This document shows positions 59,532 through 64,000 of a stretch of DNA of 64,000 nt, piece after piece. Positions within the stretch are counted from its first letter, which is position 1, and each line of letters begins with the position of its first letter. The position numbers and the translations under genes were made by a program. Source of the DNA: Paramecium sonneborni (Eukaryota; Ciliophora; Oligohymenophorea; Peniculida; Parameciidae); the NCBI GenBank assembly GCA_905182985.1, contig CAJJDN010000026.1:499223-563222 (forward strand). Reading direction: 5' to 3'. Under the pieces are notes generated by a model. That model had not been told where the DNA came from. It ran no database searches and worked only from the letters and a program-made list of their open reading frames with translations.

Positions 59532-60428
59532 TCAAGGTAGATATTGGCATTAAAATTGATGGATCAGATGAACGCTTTTAAATTAAAGTATTATGAGCTA
59601 AAATTTATTTTGATTATTGTTGAGAACTCTTTTCAAGTATTAGATTTTTTTAAAATACTTTTGTTGCTTTATTTTCTGTATCTCTCTAATTATATAATCT
59701 TTATTTATGAAATTTTTATACCTTTCATAGACTGATTCTTATCTAATCCTTAAACTATTTGATCCAAGTTTCTCTTGTTGTTTCTATTATGAACTTTTAA
59801 TATTCTCTTTATCTTTTGCTTTCATAATATTTTCTCTCTAAATATTTAATTTTATATCAAAATTCTCTAACTTTGGAATGACAACCTTCAATTAAATTTA
59901 TAATACTTTCTATGATTAATATGTTAATAATGTTGTTTATTTTGCTTCATTTGTTTTAAACTAATGATATTTTTTCATTAGATCTTATCTTGACTATTTT
60001 ATATCATCCCATTTATTCGAATCGTTTACATGTTGAATTGATTCAAAATTTCCTAATGAACTGAAACATTGTTGGGAACTTTATTTCTTATCTTAGTATT
60101 AATTTTTACACTTAAAACATAAATGTCTCTTGCCATTTATTCGTTGAAAATTAGAAAAACAATAATAATATAATTAACAACTATAAAAATTTTAATTTTT
60201 AATTATTGATTAAAATTCTTGGTTTTTTAAATCATATTTATCTTCTTCTTAATAATAACTCTCAATCAAACAACTAATTTCTGTTAAATAATGATGTCTT
60301 TTGATATAATTTGTTTAAAAACTTTTAAATAATAAAATCATTTTATTTTTTTTATAACATTAAAAAATCTTCTCTTTAATAATCCTTAAATATTTAGAAG
60401 ATATTTTGCATTATTAAAATGGAACCAT
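59532..60428 (-). CDS. Possible unknown protein with Cys/His cluster and coiled coil, 298 aa
   Basis: A code-6 frame stays open from ATG 60428 to TGA 59532 on the minus strand. The N-terminal half includes a Cys/His cluster (SCQLYYYCFSNFQRINGKRH then LCFKCK) that could be part of a B-box-like zinc finger. The C-terminal half is charged and helical (NIQRENIMKAKDKENIKSSQ). A 21-nt GT...AG stretch inside may be an intron but does not change the frame. It fills what would otherwise be an unusually long gap, but no domain is certain. The frame stays open further upstream, so the start is unsure. A chance frame is possible. Confidence 0.45.
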
Positions 60429-60547
60429 TTTAGAAGAAATGTATATGCTTGTGCTTAAGATTATCTCAATTAGACTTTTAAATTCGCTTAAAATATATTA
60501 TTTGTTATTGATATTTGATTTCAAGAATTAAATTTATAAAAATTTAT

Positions 60548-61308
60548 ATGTTAAACATTAGTGATTTGAAAACTGACTTATAACAAAAATTCTAAGCAGT
60601 TGACAGTATAGAAGTCCCTCAAAAATATATATCTGATCTTCATAAAACTATTAAGACTTTAAATAAATTATTAAAAATTAGAATAAGAACTGATATGCCT
60701 CAATTAAGCATTAATCAATTTAAAGACACAATGACAGAATTAATAACAATATCTAAATAAATGGCTGATCAAATATTGCATAAACAAACATAATCATTGC
60801 AAGAAACATAAAGGTAAAATGATTTAGAGAAAAGACTGTTGTTTTTAGAGGAAAATGTTGGTAATTAATTAAAAGAACTTACTTAAGTAATAATTTAAAT
60901 AAACTAAAGTAAAATATTGATTTGCAAAATTAAATTGACTCTATGTTAAGAGTAAAGGAAGAATTTGAAAATCAGCAAACAAAACTTAAAGAATTCGAAT
61001 TATAAAATAAATAGTTAAAACATGAAAAAGACTAATTAAAATCCTAAAATAGTAATCTATAGAGCTTGATAAGATAATTAAAGGAAGAAAAAGGAAGTAA
61101 AATTGAAAAGAAACTAAAAAATCTAAAAGAAGAAGTATCTCATGTAAGTTAGGATTATTAAAAAAAATTGGAATAAAGAGACACATATATAGAAAGATTA
61201 GAAAAAGAACTTTAAATCGTAAAGTCAGAGTTAGAAATGAGTGAAGATTATAAAATGCTCACAATTTCATCTAAAAAGTTATCGAAATCTCCTGAAAAAC
61301 AATTTTGA
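60548..61308 (+). CDS. Coiled-coil protein, 245 aa
   Basis: ATG 60548 to TGA 61308 with one 23-nt intron (60887-60909). The first 70 residues are helical (MLNISDLKTDLQQKFQAVDS), followed by an almost continuous Glu/Lys/Gln/Leu coiled coil (e.g. LKEEKGSKIEKKLKNLKEEV) and a short Ser/Lys tail (SSKKLSKSPEKQF). No TM or signal. Function unknown. It may be cytoskeletal. Confidence 0.75.
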
Positions 61309-61540
61309 TTAATAATTAATAAATTATCAAAAAATTGTGAAATCGTTATATAAATATATATAAAGAGAGACTAAGTTTAAATCAAGAATTTTTAAAAGTA
61401 TTATTTTATTAAAATCACAAAATGATAATCTTTAAAATAAAACTTTGAGATTAAATAAAACCAAGAGAGAGTTGTATATTAAAATTGTATTCAAACTTAT
61501 TTTAAGTATAAAATTAAGAGGATTATAACAAATTTACATA

Positions 61541-62769
61541 TCATATCTATTATATTTAATTATAAGTGTTGTTTCTAATTTATCCACAATTTTCATGCAG
61601 ATTTTTGTAATCAAGCATTGTCGAATATAGGCTGGCTGTATAAAGAGCAGACTAATTCATTTTTTTATAAATCTACTCTACTTCTTTTTTAGATTTATTC
61701 ATTAAAACAGATCTTGCACTTGAAGATGTCTTTATCTAATTTTTATATTAAATACACTTACTGGCATTTAGGAAACTTAAGTATTATTAATGTTGTTATA
61801 TCTTTTATCGCTTAAATATGCATTTAGCTATCGAGAAGTATCATTACTATTATCTTAAACTAATATCAGATCTTATTTCGCTATATCTGTTTCAGGAGTT
61901 CCAAAAAGATTTTATTTTTTCTAAAATTTTTATTATTTAACTTAAGCTTTTTAAAGTACTATATTCTATTCTGTTAATTTAGCTATCAGTTAGTCTTTTT
62001 CAAATAATTGTACTTAATATTTTTTAATCTCTGCTTATAAATGCATAATTTTTTTTGAATTAAAACAATTTTTATCAACATTTGGAAGTGAACTTCCTGA
62101 TTATCCTTAAAATGGTTGATTATAGTCTGCTTCATTTAATAAATTATCAAATGAAAGACGTGAACTACCTTTCCTATCACAACTGATTGGATTGGTCATC
62201 AAAGTCTCAATTTGTTCTTTAAGTTGTTTGTTGTCAATTTATAATTTTATAATATTGTCTTTAAGCTAACTCAAATTGATTTAATACTTTAACAGCTGCT
62301 AATTTCAATTAAGTATTTTCATTTTGAAATAACGTATTTATTTCTTATAATTATTTCATGTCAAATAAGTTAAACTCGTTTTTTTCAACTTAATCTCTTA
62401 CTTCTTTTTGAAGATACTTTTTTTCATCATCCATTTTAGAGAAAGCTAATTTTAGTTCTTCAAAATTTTGCTGCTATTAATAAAATGCAGTAGCTAGCTA
62501 TTCATAACTAAGTTCTTTTATTTTTATTTGTCTTTGCAAATTTATTACTTATTGTTTTAGGTTTTCTGATTAATCAAATATCTGTGAATGAAACATTTAA
62601 TCTTTAGAATCTAATTTTTCTATTGCTTTCTAATATTAATAGTCATCATATACACTAACTAAATATTAAATTATAATTTACAATTTTATACAGACCTGTT
62701 GGTGTTAGAATTCTTTGAAATTAATTACTTATCAATGTTGAAATTCGGTGTGCTATTTTTTGGATGCAT
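61541..62769 (-). CDS. Coiled-coil protein, 385 aa
   Basis: Minus strand, ATG 62769 to TGA 61541 with introns 62659-62681, 62266-62287 and 61736-61761, each needed to avoid a TGA. A short polar head (MHPKNSTPNFNIDKQLISKN) precedes a long coiled coil (about 50-190, e.g. ENLKQQVINLQRQIKIKELS), a Ser-rich linker (DRKGSSRLSFDNLL), a second coiled coil (IKKYQVQLFEKDQLIAKLTE) and a C-terminal Ser/Lys segment (TSSSARSVLMNKSKKEVEQI). No known domain. Its 3' end faces that of the coiled-coil gene at 60548. Confidence 0.75.
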
Positions 62770-63029
62770 TATTAGTTATAGTTAATTTAATATTATATTA
62801 GCAAATTAGAAATTTATATTTAATTTTATTAGTCTTGTGTTTTGAATTTTGGAATAATGATCCTATGTCTTTCATTTAGGTTCATCATATTTACTGATTA
62901 ATTCTTTTTCGCAGACCAATAATAAAATTGTAAATCAGAAACTGATTAACTGGATTAAAAATTCATATTTATAAGTATATATATTTGTCTCTAACAATAC
63001 TTAATAAAATATTTAGATATTTTAATTAA

Positions 63030-63748
63030 ATGAGTGGAGAAATATAAAATAGAAAATCTAAACTTGTCCCATTAACTCTTGAATTTTTTTCTGCTGTAAC
63101 AAAGTTAGAAGAGGGATTTCATTTTAAAGTACTGGATAAGTCCAAAATCAATACTTTGATATAAAAATATGGTATTTATATGGTTGTAGAATACAGCTTA
63201 ATTAGTTGAGTTTTATGATTTCTAAAAAGACCCTATTAAAAACTATTTCCTCGATAAAATCTAATTTGTTCTATCCAGACCAGATACAATTAAATCAATG
63301 TTTCAATAAGATCCTATTGAAGAAGAAAATGAGATATAAAGCTTGAATAATCTCTAGGTTCCAAAATTAATGACTGTTTCTCGTGCTCCTTCAATAACTG
63401 AATAAATAGATCGAAAAAATGTTCTTAAAGGACTTGAGTTTAATGAGAATCACTAAAAATCTAGAGGATAATAAATGAACTTGACTTTATAAATTTAGAT
63501 GCATAAAAAAGAGTAAGAACCCTCCTTGAATAAATTAATGTCTGTAATAATATAAATTGAATTAGGATTATAAATCAGAGACTGAAAAAATGGATTAATA
63601 TATATAATCAGAAATGAAAATATAAACAGATGCTGTTTAACTTAAGTTGGAATAAAGAAAGAAAAAATTAATAAATCAATAAAATAGATTATTTAGAACA
63701 GAAGCCTCAGATGACGAATCAACTCCTCAACTGCAACCGTTTGATTGA
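63030..63748 (+). CDS. Unknown charged protein, 223 aa
   Basis: ATG 63030 to TGA 63748 with introns 63172-63196 and 63544-63565. The N-terminal 90 residues look globular (KLVPLTLEFFSAVTKLEEGF, then HFKVLDKSKINTLIQKYAQL). The rest is hydrophilic with short helices and an acidic, Pro/Gln-containing end (SDDESTPQLQPFD). No TM, signal or recognised domain. Confidence 0.7.
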
Positions 63749-64000
63749 AATTTATCTATAATTAGAGTATAATTAAAATCATGTTTAATCTTTCTATTTC
63801 TAACTAGTATTTTCAAGTAGAAATACTAAGAACTCAATATTTTTGTCCAATCTATTTAATGTCATTTTAATTCATATAATTTATATAAAGACTGCTTCGT
63901 AATTTAACTAAGATGATTTAAATGAAATTATTTTCGAAAATTATTCAAAGAAATTGTTTTTAAAATTAATAAGATGAAAGTATTAATTCATTTGATAGCC
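63749..64000. other. Right window edge, nothing recognised
   Basis: AT-rich sequence after the last gene. No complete frame or RNA gene is visible before the window ends. Confidence 0.4.

Noticed and set aside
60986..61186. Minus-strand hydrophobic frame MCLFIPIFFNNPNLHEIL
   Set aside because: Antisense of a Lys/Glu-rich coiled coil, which always reads as Leu/Phe/Ile.

Overview
This window looks like ciliate macronuclear DNA, most probably from a Paramecium species. Long protein-coding frames appear only if TAA and TAG are read as glutamine and TGA is the sole stop (genetic code 6). About 70 introns of only 21-31 nt (GT...AG) had to be removed to join conserved domains. Base composition is very AT-rich, intergenic gaps are often a few tens to hundreds of bases, and the products (cyclic-nucleotide-regulated K+ channel, NHE-type exchanger, MORN, FYVE/TBC, p24, Lon and others) are eukaryotic. 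There are no operons, CRISPR arrays or bacterial mobile elements. Gene models below were built by hand: frames were joined at GT/AG borders, and the total coding length of each was checked to be a multiple of three.

Layout. 0.5-5.5 kb: a small membrane protein, a cyclic-nucleotide-binding K+ channel (copy A, minus) disrupted by an assembly joint (N at 2696), and tRNA-Asn (minus). 5.9-9.9 kb: an RRP42-like exosome subunit, phosphatidylinositol synthase and two unknown proteins. 9.9-14.7 kb: a protein kinase, a coiled-coil protein and a FYVE-TBC protein. 15.4-20 kb: a secreted histidine-acid-phosphatase-like protein and a large secreted acidic LamG-like protein. 21.2-26 kb: an NHE exchanger with a cyclic-nucleotide-binding domain, and a DNAJC11-like protein. 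26-28.5 kb: no model could be settled. 28.5-38.5 kb: MORN/IQ protein, coiled-coil proteins, a Gln-rich putative trafficking adaptor, CacyBP/SIP-like and small secreted proteins. 38.7-46.5 kb: cystathionine gamma-lyase, a second tRNA-Asn, K+ channel copy B, a two-TM protein and a p24 cargo receptor, with a second assembly joint (N at 43543). 47-54.3 kb: mitochondrial Lon, WD40 protein, cystathionine beta-synthase, methyltransferase. 54.7-64 kb: HSF-type transcription factor, bL36m, a zinc carboxypeptidase and several coiled-coil or unknown proteins.

Connections. The tRNA-Asn plus K+ channel pair occurs twice, in inverted orientation, about 35 kb apart, and both N bases fall inside these copies. 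The sequence between the two Ns may therefore be wrongly oriented or joined, and one channel gene is a visible A/B hybrid. Cystathionine beta-synthase and gamma-lyase, the two steps of reverse transsulfuration, lie within 15 kb. Lon, bL36m and possibly the DNAJC11-like protein serve mitochondria. The K+ channel and the exchanger both carry cyclic-nucleotide-binding domains, as expected for ciliary or membrane excitability control. I see no evidence for a wholly new multi-gene system. The most unusual points are the zinc knuckle behind the cyclic-nucleotide domain of the channels, the inverted hybrid channel locus, and the near-touching gene borders.
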